Shown piece after piece: positions 16,012-23,634 of a stretch of DNA of 64,000 bases. Source of the stretch: Variovorax guangxiensis. GTDB lineage: Bacteria > Pseudomonadota > Gammaproteobacteria > Burkholderiales > Burkholderiaceae_C. The notes under the pieces were generated by a model. The model was given only the letters and a program-made list of their open reading frames with translations, had not been told where the DNA came from and did not search any database. Numbering within the stretch: the first letter of the stretch is position 1; each line of letters opens with the position of its first letter. Location: contig NZ_RXFT01000013.1 of NCBI RefSeq assembly GCF_003952165.1, forward strand, positions 1 to 64,000, given 5' to 3'. A program made the position numbers and the translations under genes.

Positions 16012-16982
16012 TCCAGCGTCACTCCCGCCGTGCGAAGGACTTCCGTCCACTTGGCGGCTTCCTTGGCCACATAGACCTGGAACTCCGCATGCGGCATGTC
16101 GATGATGAAGCCGCCCGCCGATTCGAGCGTGTTCTTCACCTCCTGCGAGCGCAGGGCTTCCGAGGTCTCCACCGACAGGCGCTTGACGATGTGCTCCGGC
16201 GTCTTCGCGGGCGCGAAGAACCCGCCCCAGGTCAGCGACTCGACGCCTGGGTAGCCGGCCTCCGCCATGGTCGGCACCTCCGGCAGCATCGGCATGCGCT
16301 GTCCGCGCGTGACTGCCAGTGCGCGCAGCTTGCCGCCGCGGATGTGCGGCGCGGCGGTCTGGAGGAAGTCGAACATCGCATCGACGTTGCCCGAGACGAG
16401 GTCGACCAGTGCCGCTGAAGTCGCCTTGTAAGGCACGTGCGTGAAGCGCGCGCCGGTGCGCGTCTGCAGCAGCTCCAGGCACAGGTGCCCGCCGGTGCCG
16501 TTGCCGCCCGAGCCGAAGTTGAGCTTGCCCGGGTTCTTCTTCGCGAGCTCGACCAGTTCACTCACCGAACCGACGCCGAGCCTGGGGTTCACCACCAGCA
16601 CGTTCGGGTTGCCCGAGAGTCCGTGGATGGCCACGAAGTCCTTCACCGGGTCGTAGCGGATCGTCTTGTACAGCGCGCTGTTGGTGCCCTGGGTGCCCTG
16701 CGTGCCCAGCAGCAGCGTGTAGCCGTCAGGCGGCGCGCGCGAGACGAACTCCGCGCCGATCGAGCCGCTCACGCCCACCTTGTTGTCGATCACGATGGGC
16801 TGCCCCAGTCGCGCGGCGAGCACGCGCGCGATCACGCGGGCCTGCAGGTCGACGACGCTGCCTGCCGAAAAGGGCACCACCAGCGTGATGGGCCGGCTGG
16901 GGTAGGTCTCCTGGGCGCGCAGCACCGGCGCAAGCGGAAGCAGGCCGGTGGCGAGCGCGAATTGGCGTCGGTTGAGGCTCAT
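16008..16982 (-). CDS. Bug/TctC-family substrate-binding protein
   Basis: Periplasmic binding protein of 324 residues. GGGAGA precedes the ATG. The leader MSLNRRQFALATGLLPLAPV ends near LRAQE, and the mature part begins TYPSRPITLVVPFSAGSVVD. VIDNKVGVSGSIGAEF, THVPYKATSAALVDLVSGNV and GGKLRALAVTRGQRM follow in the usual order. It closely resembles the Bug protein at 28012 in its GTQGTQG segment, hinting at related ligands. It is flanked by a carboxymuconolactone-decarboxylase-like gene upstream and a dehydrogenase gene overlapping downstream. Confidence 0.93.
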   Translation of the reverse strand: MSLNRRQFALATGLLPLAPVLRAQETYPSRPITLVVPFSAGSVVDLQARVIARVLAARLGQPIVIDNKVGVSGSIGAEFVSRAPPDGYTLLLGTQGTQGTNSALYKTIRYDPVKDFVAIHGLSGNPNVLVVNPRLGVGSVSELVELAKKNPGKLNFGSGGNGTGGHLCLELLQTRTGARFTHVPYKATSAALVDLVSGNVDAMFDFLQTAAPHIRGGKLRALAVTRGQRMPMLPEVPTMAEAGYPGVESLTWGGFFAPAKTPEHIVKRLSVETSEALRSQEVKNTLESAGGFIIDMPHAEFQVYVAKEAAKWTEVLRTAGVTLE

Positions 16983-16996
16983 GTGTGTCTCCCGGA

Positions 16997-17569
16997 TCAG
17001 TTCTGCCTGAGGATCTCGGCCCACGGGGCGTGGCCCGCGAGCACGTCGCTGCCTTCCAGGTCGACCTCGAAGTTCTCGAGAACGCGGCACACCAGCATGT
17101 AGTAGCCGATGGTCATCACGACCTCCATCAGCTGCTGGTGCGGCAGTTGCGCGGCCAGCGCATCGAACATCTCGCTCGGCGCCTTGACCTGGCGCACCAC
17201 GGCGTCGGTGAAATCGAGCACGCGGCATTCGAGTTCGCTGAACGGGGCCCTGTCGACGCTGCCTTGCGGATGGTCGAGCACCGCCTCGACCTGGGTGGCT
17301 GGCACGCCGGCCTGCGCAGCCACGCGGCGGTGCTGTGTCACCTCGTAGCTGGAGCCGCACAGCGCACCCACGCGCAGGATCACCAGCTCGCGCTGCGACA
17401 CCGGCAGCGAGGCGTGCCGCAGGATGCTGGAGCCCAGGGCCAGGAAGCCCTGCGCGGTGGCGCCGCCGTGAGCCACCATGCGGTAGATGTTGAGAGGAGG
17501 GCGCCCGCCCAGCAGTGCGTGGAGTTCAGCGGGCGCCTGGGCGAGGTCGAAGTAGGGGATGCGAGCCAT
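16997..17569 (-). CDS. Carboxymuconolactone decarboxylase-fold protein
   Basis: Protein of 190 residues. The core SQRELVILRVGALCGSSYEV followed by TQHRRVAAQAG is the typical helix pair of the fold, with the conserved E-x-x-x-H. A single Cys is present but no C-x-x-C pair, so an AhpD-type thiol peroxidase is unlikely. The family includes 4-carboxymuconolactone decarboxylase and many uncharacterised members near catabolic dehydrogenases. It lies between two Bug genes, 8 bp after one and 14 bp before the other, and is the counterpart of the protein at 11520-12062 in the convergent cassette. Confidence 0.86.
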   Translation of the reverse strand: MARIPYFDLAQAPAELHALLGGRPPLNIYRMVAHGGATAQGFLALGSSILRHASLPVSQRELVILRVGALCGSSYEVTQHRRVAAQAGVPATQVEAVLDHPQGSVDRAPFSELECRVLDFTDAVVRQVKAPSEMFDALAAQLPHQQLMEVVMTIGYYMLVCRVLENFEVDLEGSDVLAGHAPWAEILRQN

Positions 17570-17577
17570 GGTCTTTT

Positions 17578-18570
17578 TCAGTCGAGTCGGATGGCGGCGG
17601 CGCGGATCACTTCGCGCCACCGGAGGGTTTCGCTGCGCGCGAAGTCGGCCAGCGCCTGGGACGTGCCGCCCTGGGGCTCGATGGTCAGTTCGCGCATGCG
17701 ATCGGCCACTGCCGCGGTCTGCAGCGCGCGGTTCACTTCCTGGTTGAGCCTGTCGATGACGGGCGGCGGCGTGCCGCTGGGAGCCCAAAGTCCGCCCCAG
17801 GCCGCGATCTCGCAGTCCGGCAGTCCCAGTTCCTCGAAGGTCGGTACCTGCGGCAGCAGCGGCAGCCGGGCGCGCGAGGTGACGGCCAGCGGGCGGATCT
17901 TCTCGCTGCGGATGTAGGCGAGGTTGCCCGCCACGTTGTCGAAGATCGCAGGCACCTGCCCACCGAGCACGTCGGTGAGCGCTGGAGCGCTGCCCTTGTA
18001 CGGGATGTGTGCGAGCTGCACCTTGGCCGCGCGGTTGAGCAGCACGAGCGAAAGATGGCCGCTGGTGGCATTGCCGGGCGTGGCGACGGCGATGCGCTCG
18101 GGCTTGGCCCTGGCCATGGCCAGAAAGCTCTTGAGGTCGCGCGTCTCGAAGGCCGGGTTGACGCACAGCACGTTGTAGACCTTGCCTTCGAGCGCGATGG
18201 GCGCGAAGTCCTTCACCGGGTCGTAGTCCAGCTTCGGATAGAGGCTGACGTTCATCGCGTGGGTTGCGTTGCTGCCGTAGAAGAGCGTGTAGCCGTCGGG
18301 CGCACTGCGCGCCGCTGCCGCGGCCGCGATGTTTCCGGAGGCGCCCGGACGGTTGTCGACGATCACCGGCTGGCCCAGCTGGCGGCCCAGTTGCTCGGCC
18401 AGGCGCCGCGAAGACTGGTCGGCCGAGCCGCCCGCCGGAAAGCCCACGATCAGGCGTGTGGGGCGGCTGGGGTAGGCATCGTCGCGCGCCGCCATCGCGG
18501 CGCCCAGGTGCGGCGCCGCGACCGTGCAGGCGGCTGCCTGGAGGAATCGGCGTCTCTGAAGCGGCTGCAT
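17578..18570 (-). CDS. Bug/TctC-family substrate-binding protein
   Basis: Periplasmic binding protein of 330 residues. The leader MQPLQRRRFLQAAACTVAAP carries a twin-arginine-like RRRFLQ motif, so export may be by the Tat route. The mature part shows YPSRPTRLIVGFPAGGSADQ, VDNRPGASGNIAAA, HIPYKGSAPALTDVLGGQV and a C-terminal domain. It is the second Bug gene of this operon, which suggests either two ligands or a duplicated sensing role. The gene begins 8 bp after the upstream dehydrogenase stop. Confidence 0.93.
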   Translation of the reverse strand: MQPLQRRRFLQAAACTVAAPHLGAAMAARDDAYPSRPTRLIVGFPAGGSADQSSRRLAEQLGRQLGQPVIVDNRPGASGNIAAAAAARSAPDGYTLFYGSNATHAMNVSLYPKLDYDPVKDFAPIALEGKVYNVLCVNPAFETRDLKSFLAMARAKPERIAVATPGNATSGHLSLVLLNRAAKVQLAHIPYKGSAPALTDVLGGQVPAIFDNVAGNLAYIRSEKIRPLAVTSRARLPLLPQVPTFEELGLPDCEIAAWGGLWAPSGTPPPVIDRLNQEVNRALQTAAVADRMRELTIEPQGGTSQALADFARSETLRWREVIRAAAIRLD

Positions 18571-18578
18571 GGTCTTGC

Positions 18579-19442
18579 TCAGGCCGAGGCGCGCGGCGCG
18601 GCGATGCCGCCGGTCAGGCCGCCATCGACGACCAGCGCGTGGCCGTTCACGTAGGAGGCTTCGTGCGACATCAGGAAAAGGGCCGCATAGGCCACTTCCC
18701 AGCCGGTTCCCTGGCGGCCGAAGGGCAGCGGCATCGCGAGGCGGTCGGACCTGCGGCGCGTCGCCGCGCGGCCGATGGGCGTGTCCATCAGGCCGGGCAG
18801 GATGCTGTTGCAGCGCACGCCCCTAACCTGCCCCGCCATCGCGATGGAGCGGGCGAGCGACACCTGCGCCGCCTTGGTCGTCTCGTAGGCCGGGTTGAAG
18901 CTGGAGTTGCGCAGCGCCGCGATCGACGACAGCAGCACGATGGAGCCGCCGGGCGCCATGTGCCGCAGCGCCTGCTGCCCGAACAGCATGCACGAGCGCA
19001 CGTTGGTGGCGTGCTCTCGGTCCCAGGCCTCGGCGGTCTGGTTGTCCAGCGAGAGCCCGCTGGCCACGCCCACCACCATCACGAGGCCGTCGAGGCCGCC
19101 CATCTTCTGCACCGCGCGCTCCACCGTCGAAGCTGCGGCCTCGGGCTGCGAGACGTCGGCCACCTCGGCATGGGCCGTCGCGCCCGATGCGCGCACCAGC
19201 TCGCAGGTCTGCTGCAGCGAGGCGGGATTGATGTCGACGCAGGTCAGCGTTGCGCCCTCGTGCGCGAACAGCAGCGAGATCGCCCGGCCGTTGCCCACGG
19301 GCGGATCGGGGTCGTCGATGTCGCGCTGGCCCGCGCCCACCACCAGGATGCGCCGCTGCGCGAGGCGTTGCGCGGAGGGGCGGAGGTTGCCGAGCGCTTC
19401 GGCGAAAAGCTGCTGCTCGGGCTGGATGGCTTGCGAGGGCAT
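18579..19442 (-). CDS. Short-chain dehydrogenase/reductase
   Basis: Oxidoreductase of 287 residues with an N-terminal extension of about 30 residues before the cofactor strand. The glycine-rich loop is unusually long: VVGAGQRDIDDPDPPVGNGR, where other members have TGxxxGIG. A similar but shorter insertion occurs in the enzyme at 9732. The catalytic pattern SSIAALRN and YETTK and the ending LVVDGGLTG are intact. AAGGAGACG precedes the ATG. It is the first gene of the leftward operon and lies below a palindromic LacI-type operator, so it is probably repressed by the divergent regulator. Confidence 0.9.
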   Translation of the reverse strand: MPSQAIQPEQQLFAEALGNLRPSAQRLAQRRILVVGAGQRDIDDPDPPVGNGRAISLLFAHEGATLTCVDINPASLQQTCELVRASGATAHAEVADVSQPEAAASTVERAVQKMGGLDGLVMVVGVASGLSLDNQTAEAWDREHATNVRSCMLFGQQALRHMAPGGSIVLLSSIAALRNSSFNPAYETTKAAQVSLARSIAMAGQVRGVRCNSILPGLMDTPIGRAATRRRSDRLAMPLPFGRQGTGWEVAYAALFLMSHEASYVNGHALVVDGGLTGGIAAPRASA

Positions 19443-19483
19443 GAACGTCTCCTTCTTCGTCTTTCAATGCGTTCATGGTTCGA

Positions 19484-19503
19484 TTTTGGAAACGTTTCCG
19501 AAA
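19484..19503. promoter_or_regulatory. LacI-type operator between divergent genes
   Basis: The 12-bp palindrome GGAAACGTTTCC is extended on both sides by T-rich and A-rich arms with only one mismatched pair. The central CG step and overall form match LacI/PurR-family operators. It is 41 bp upstream of the dehydrogenase gene and about 85 bp upstream of the LacI-type gene. Confidence 0.8.
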
Positions 19504-19587
19504 TGGTGGAAACCCTCGCCCGCTGTCACCTAAGATTCACCCCGTCCCAGTCCCCGTCTCCTTGCTCGCAAGGGAATCTCCATCCGA

Positions 19588-20610
19588 ATGAATGCAGGAA
19601 AACAGAAGATCGATCTGCGCGACGTGGCGCGCCTGGCGGGCGTCTCGCTGGGCAGCGCATCGCGCGCGATGAACGGCGTCGGCGCCTCGGCGGCCACGCA
19701 GGAGAAGGTCAACCAGGCGGCTGCGGCGCTGGGCTACCGGCCCAACCACGCGGCGCGCGTGCTGCGCTCGAGGCTCAGCCGCACCGTCGGGTGCCTGCTG
19801 CCCGACATCTCGAACCCGCTGTATGCGCAGGTGTTCCGCGCGCTGGAAGACGAGTTCCTGCGCCACGACTACCTGCTGCTGCTGGCCAACGGCGCCAACG
19901 ACGTCGATCGCGAGACGAAGGCATTGGGAACGTTCACGCAGCGTGGCATGGACGGCGTGATCCTCGCGCCCGGCAACGAGCGCAACGCGGCGCTGGTGGA
20001 GGCGCTGCGCGTGCTGCCGATGCCGGCCATCGTGTTCGACCGCGAGGTCAGCGGCGCCCACGACGCCGTGCTCATCGACCACGCGGGCGGCGTGCGGCGC
20101 GTGGTCGAGCACCTGCTGGGCCTGGGGCACCGCGACATCGCCCTCGTGCTCTGGCAGGGCGACACGCGGCCGGTGCGCCGCCGGGTGCAGGGCTTTCGCA
20201 CCGCGTTCCAGGCCGCGGGCCTGCCGGTGCCCGACCTGCTGGTGCAGGCGCGCAGCGTCACGGCCTCGGTCAAGGCGGAAGTCACGGAGCTGCTTGCGCG
20301 ACCCGACCGGCCGACCGCGCTGATCGTGCAGGGCACGCACATGCTCAACAGCGCACTGCGCGCCATCGCCGCGCGCGGGCTCCAGGTGCCACGCGACATC
20401 TCGGTGGTCGCCATCGGCGACACGCCCTTCGCGGCCGAGCACGACCCCGCGGTGAGCGTGCTCGACATCGACCAGGCCGAGACCGCGCGCTGCCTGGTCG
20501 ACCTGCTGCTCACGCGGATCGCCGACAACGGCCTGCCGCAGCGCAAGGCGCGCGTCGGGCTGCGCTACGTGGAGCGCGATTCGGTGGCCGCGCCGCCGCG
20601 GTATTCCTGA
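19588..20610 (+). CDS. LacI-family transcriptional regulator
   Basis: Regulator of 340 residues. The helix-turn-helix and hinge are clear: LRDVARLAGVSLGSASRAMN near residues 10-29 and NHAARVLRSRLSRTVGCLLP near 52-71. The rest is a periplasmic-binding-protein-like effector domain (VEHLLGLGHRDIALV, DISVVAIGDTPFA). It diverges from the seven-gene leftward operon and has a strong palindromic operator in the gap. LacI members bind sugars or organic acids; the nearby Bug and dehydrogenase genes point to an organic acid. Its last 46 bases overlap the end of the convergent flavoprotein gene. Confidence 0.94.
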   Translation: MNAGKQKIDLRDVARLAGVSLGSASRAMNGVGASAATQEKVNQAAAALGYRPNHAARVLRSRLSRTVGCLLPDISNPLYAQVFRALEDEFLRHDYLLLLANGANDVDRETKALGTFTQRGMDGVILAPGNERNAALVEALRVLPMPAIVFDREVSGAHDAVLIDHAGGVRRVVEHLLGLGHRDIALVLWQGDTRPVRRRVQGFRTAFQAAGLPVPDLLVQARSVTASVKAEVTELLARPDRPTALIVQGTHMLNSALRAIAARGLQVPRDISVVAIGDTPFAAEHDPAVSVLDIDQAETARCLVDLLLTRIADNGLPQRKARVGLRYVERDSVAAPPRYS

Positions 20611-21530
20611 ACGAGCGCATCCACCAGCTCGGCGACCGTCGGCACGGCGCGCACGCCGGAGACCGAGTGGCCCGCGCTCCAGATGTCCGTCCAGCGCTGG
20701 CTGGGCGCCGCATTGGCGCCGCCGCCGTAGCGTCTTCTCGCTTCTTCCACCGAGATGCTTTCGTCGAGCGTCGAGATGTCGATGCCCAGCCGCCGTGCCG
20801 AGGGCGCCAGGAAACTGGCGGGCAGGCCGGTGAAGCCGCGCGTGAGCAGCACGTCGTCGATCGAGCTGTCGACCAGCATCTGCCGGTATTCGTCGCTCGC
20901 CAGGCTCTCCTGCGTGGCGATGAAGCGGGTGCCCATGATGCCGAGGTCGCAGCCTAGCTCCCTGGCGGCGCGCAGGGCCACACCGTCCGACAGCCCGCCG
21001 GCCAGCACGATGGGGCCGTCGAACACCCCGCGCACCGCGCGCACGAAGGCGAAGGGGTTCGCCCAGCCGGTGTGGCCGCCGGCGCCCGCGGTGAGCAGCA
21101 CGAGGCCGTCGACACCCGACTCGACGGCGCGCACCGCATGGTGCAGCGAGGCCACGTCGGCGAACACCCGGCAGCCGCCTTCGTGCAGGCGCGGAACCAC
21201 CGCAGCGGGCGAGCCCACGCTGGTGATCACGAGCTGCGCGCGGTGCCGTGCGATGAGCTCTACCTCGGCCATCACACGCGCGGGGTCGCGCCGCATGATG
21301 AGGTTGGGGCAGTAGGGCGCCGTGCGTCCAGGTGCGGCGGCGGCTTCTTCGTCCAGGCGGGTGAGCCAGGCATCGAATTCGTCGAGCGTCTGGCAGTTGG
21401 CCGTCGGAAAGGCGCCGATCACGCCTGCGGTGCAAGCGGCGGACACCAGTTCGATGCCCGAGACTCGCAGCATGGGCGCGACGATCAGCGGCAGAGCCAG
21501 TCGATCGAGGAAGGGAAGTGCTTTGGTCAT
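20565..21530 (-). CDS. Nitronate monooxygenase / 2-nitropropane dioxygenase-like flavoprotein
   Basis: TIM-barrel FMN protein of 321 residues. Family segments are PLIVAPMLRVSG at the start, GCDLGIMGTRFIATQESLAS late in the barrel and a gap of glycines at VLAGGLSDGVAL. This fold includes nitronate monooxygenases, FabK-type enoyl reductases and many proteins annotated as NMO without proof. In a CoA-ester operon an enoyl-thioester reductase role is as likely as nitronate oxidation. It is the last gene of the leftward operon; its ATG overlaps the stop of a related flavoprotein gene by four bases. Confidence 0.88.
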   Translation of the reverse strand: MTKALPFLDRLALPLIVAPMLRVSGIELVSAACTAGVIGAFPTANCQTLDEFDAWLTRLDEEAAAAPGRTAPYCPNLIMRRDPARVMAEVELIARHRAQLVITSVGSPAAVVPRLHEGGCRVFADVASLHHAVRAVESGVDGLVLLTAGAGGHTGWANPFAFVRAVRGVFDGPIVLAGGLSDGVALRAARELGCDLGIMGTRFIATQESLASDEYRQMLVDSSIDDVLLTRGFTGLPASFLAPSARRLGIDISTLDESISVEEARRRYGGGANAAPSQRWTDIWSAGHSVSGVRAVPTVAELVDALVQEYRGGAATESRST

Positions 21531-22531
21531 TGCAGTGCGGTCGATGCGTTCAGGTGCGCCAGCGCGGCGCGCGTTTGCCGGATGAGTTCCTCGACGATCG
21601 CGGCCAGCGGCTCGGTGCGCGTGGCGAAGCCGATGGCGGGCCCGAGCGAGAGCATGCCGCCGCGCCAGTCGCCGTCGCCGTAGCAGCGGTCGCGCGCCAC
21701 GCGGCTATCGAGCAGGGTGCCGAAGGCGGCGTGGTCGGCCGCGCCGGCGCGCTCGATGGCGTCGACCTGCGCGGCGGTGTCGTTGCGCAGCACGCGCCAG
21801 GTGTTGCCCAGCGTGTGCAGCAGGCGCACGGTGCTGTGCTCGTCGCAGCCAAGCAGGTGGTTCTTGTAGGCGGCGTGGGCAGACACCTCGTCGCTCACGA
21901 GGAAGCGGCTTCCCATCAGCACGCCGTCGGCACCGAGCGCGAGCGCGGCGGCGATCTGGCTGCCATGGCCGATGCCGCCGCCAAGCACCAGCGGAACGTG
22001 GAACTGCCCGCGCGCCGTGGCCAGCGCGCCCATCAGCATGGTCGGCAGCTCGTTGGCGCCGGGGTGCCCGCCTTCCTCCATGCCGACCAGTGCGACCGCA
22101 TCGGCGCCGGCCGCCTGCGCGGCGAGGGCGTGCCGCACGCTCGATGCCTTGTGGATCACGATGCCGCCGGCTTCGTGGATCGCCCGGATCAGCGCATCGG
22201 GCGCGTAGCCCGCGGTCTCGAAGTGCCGCACGCCATGTTCGAGCGCGGTCTCCAGCGAAGCCCGCACACCGGCGTTGGCCTGCGGGCGCGCCGACAGCGT
22301 GAGGTTGACGCCGAAAGGGCGGCCCCCGGTGATCTCGCTGCAACGCCGCAGCTGCTCGTACAGCGCGGCCTCGCCGTCGAAGGAGCGCGGTGTGATGAAG
22401 CCCATGCAGCCTGCGTTGGTCAGCGCGCCCACATAGCGCGCGTCCGAGAGCCACATCAGCCCGCCGCCGAGGATCGGATAGGCCAGGCCGAAGAGCCGCG
22501 TCAGCCGTGTGGGCAGCGGTGGCTGGCTCAC
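21527..22531 (-). CDS. Nitronate monooxygenase / 2-nitropropane dioxygenase-like flavoprotein
   Basis: Second FMN-dependent TIM-barrel protein of 334 residues, directly upstream of the first. It shows LAYPILGGGLMWLS at the start, HKASSVRHALAAQAAGADAV in the middle and GGGIGHGSQIAAALALGADG with MGSRFL in the phosphate-binding part. The start is GTG, placed by its overlap with the upstream stop (GTGA). Adjacent paralogues could form a heteromer or act on successive intermediates. Assignment within the NMO/FabK-like family is open. Confidence 0.87.
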   Translation of the reverse strand: MSQPPLPTRLTRLFGLAYPILGGGLMWLSDARYVGALTNAGCMGFITPRSFDGEAALYEQLRRCSEITGGRPFGVNLTLSARPQANAGVRASLETALEHGVRHFETAGYAPDALIRAIHEAGGIVIHKASSVRHALAAQAAGADAVALVGMEEGGHPGANELPTMLMGALATARGQFHVPLVLGGGIGHGSQIAAALALGADGVLMGSRFLVSDEVSAHAAYKNHLLGCDEHSTVRLLHTLGNTWRVLRNDTAAQVDAIERAGAADHAAFGTLLDSRVARDRCYGDGDWRGGMLSLGPAIGFATRTEPLAAIVEELIRQTRAALAHLNASTALQ

Positions 22532-23634
22532 TGCAGCAGCTGCCGTGCGTTGTCGAGGCCGGGCGCGTCGCCCAACGCCGACGGATCGACGCCCGCGAGT
22601 GGCACCGGAAAGCGCACCAGCGACAGCGCCTCGGCGCCGTTGAGCAGGCCGCGCTGCGCGAACTGAGGCAGCGCAGCGAGATCTGCGGGCGACACCACGG
22701 GCGCGACGGGCAGGTCGTTGCGGGCCATCGTCTCGAAGGCTTCGGCCGAATCGCGCGTGGCGAGCTGCTGCGCGATGCGGTCGTTGATGGCCTGTGCCTG
22801 CTTCTTGCGCGCGCCCAGCGAGCGGTAGGCCTCGCCTGTGAAGTCGCCCATGTCGAGCACCTGGCAAAGCCGCGCCCAGAAATGGTCTTCGAGCGCGGCG
22901 ACGCTCAGGTGCTGCCCGTCGCGGCAGCGGAAGCTGCCGTACGCGGGCTTCAGCTGCGTGGACGCGCGCTGGCGCTCGAGGCTGTCCGCGCCGTCGGCGC
23001 GGTAGGCGCCCAGGCGTGGGTTCATCCAGTGCAGCACGCAGTCGGCCAGGGCCACGTCCAGGTGCTGGCCCTGGCCCGTGTGTTCGCGCTGCAGCAGCGC
23101 CGCCAGCGTGGACGACAGCGCATACGTCGAGCCGCACAGGTCCGCCACCGGCAGGCCGAAGTTCTGCGTGGGCGGGCCGCCGGGTTCGCCCGAGACCGCG
23201 AGCGCGCCCGACGCGGCGAGGTAGTTGATGTCGTGGCCCGGCAGCTGCGCCCAGGGCCCCTGCTGGCCATAGCCGCTGAGGGAGACGTACACCAGGCGCG
23301 GGAAGCGCTCGCGAAGGCTCGCGTAGTCCAGGCCCAGGCGCGCCATCACGCCGGGGCGGTACGACTCCACCAGCACGTCGGCCTGCGCCACGAGCTCGTG
23401 CACGCGGGCGCGCTGCGCCTCGTCCTTCAGGTCCGCGAGCAGGCTGAGCTTGCCCCGGTTGACCGCCTCGAAGCCGCCCGGCCCCATGCGCCGCGCGTTG
23501 TCGCCGCCGGGCGGGCGCTCGATCTTGATGACGCGCGCGCCCATCTCCGCGAGGTTCTGCGTGAAGAAGGGGCCGGGCAGCAGTTCGCTGAAGTCGAGAA
23601 CGGTGACGCCCGCGAGCGGGCCGCCGGCGCTCAC
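22528..23634 (-). CDS. CaiB/BaiF-family (class III) CoA-transferase
   Basis: Protein of 368 residues of the family III CoA-transferases. It begins GPLAGVTVLDFSELLPGPFF, has RVIKIERPPGGDNAR, and the segment GHDINYLAASGAL carries the Asp expected to form the aspartyl-CoA anhydride. The enzyme would move CoA from one acyl-CoA to a free acid; alpha-methylacyl-CoA racemases belong to the same fold and are an alternative. The start is GTG, overlapping the CoA-ligase stop as GTGA. Its place between a CoA ligase and flavoproteins supports activation of the pathway's acid or recycling of CoA. Confidence 0.9.
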   Translation of the reverse strand: MSAGGPLAGVTVLDFSELLPGPFFTQNLAEMGARVIKIERPPGGDNARRMGPGGFEAVNRGKLSLLADLKDEAQRARVHELVAQADVLVESYRPGVMARLGLDYASLRERFPRLVYVSLSGYGQQGPWAQLPGHDINYLAASGALAVSGEPGGPPTQNFGLPVADLCGSTYALSSTLAALLQREHTGQGQHLDVALADCVLHWMNPRLGAYRADGADSLERQRASTQLKPAYGSFRCRDGQHLSVAALEDHFWARLCQVLDMGDFTGEAYRSLGARKKQAQAINDRIAQQLATRDSAEAFETMARNDLPVAPVVSPADLAALPQFAQRGLLNGAEALSLVRFPVPLAGVDPSALGDAPGLDNARQLLQ

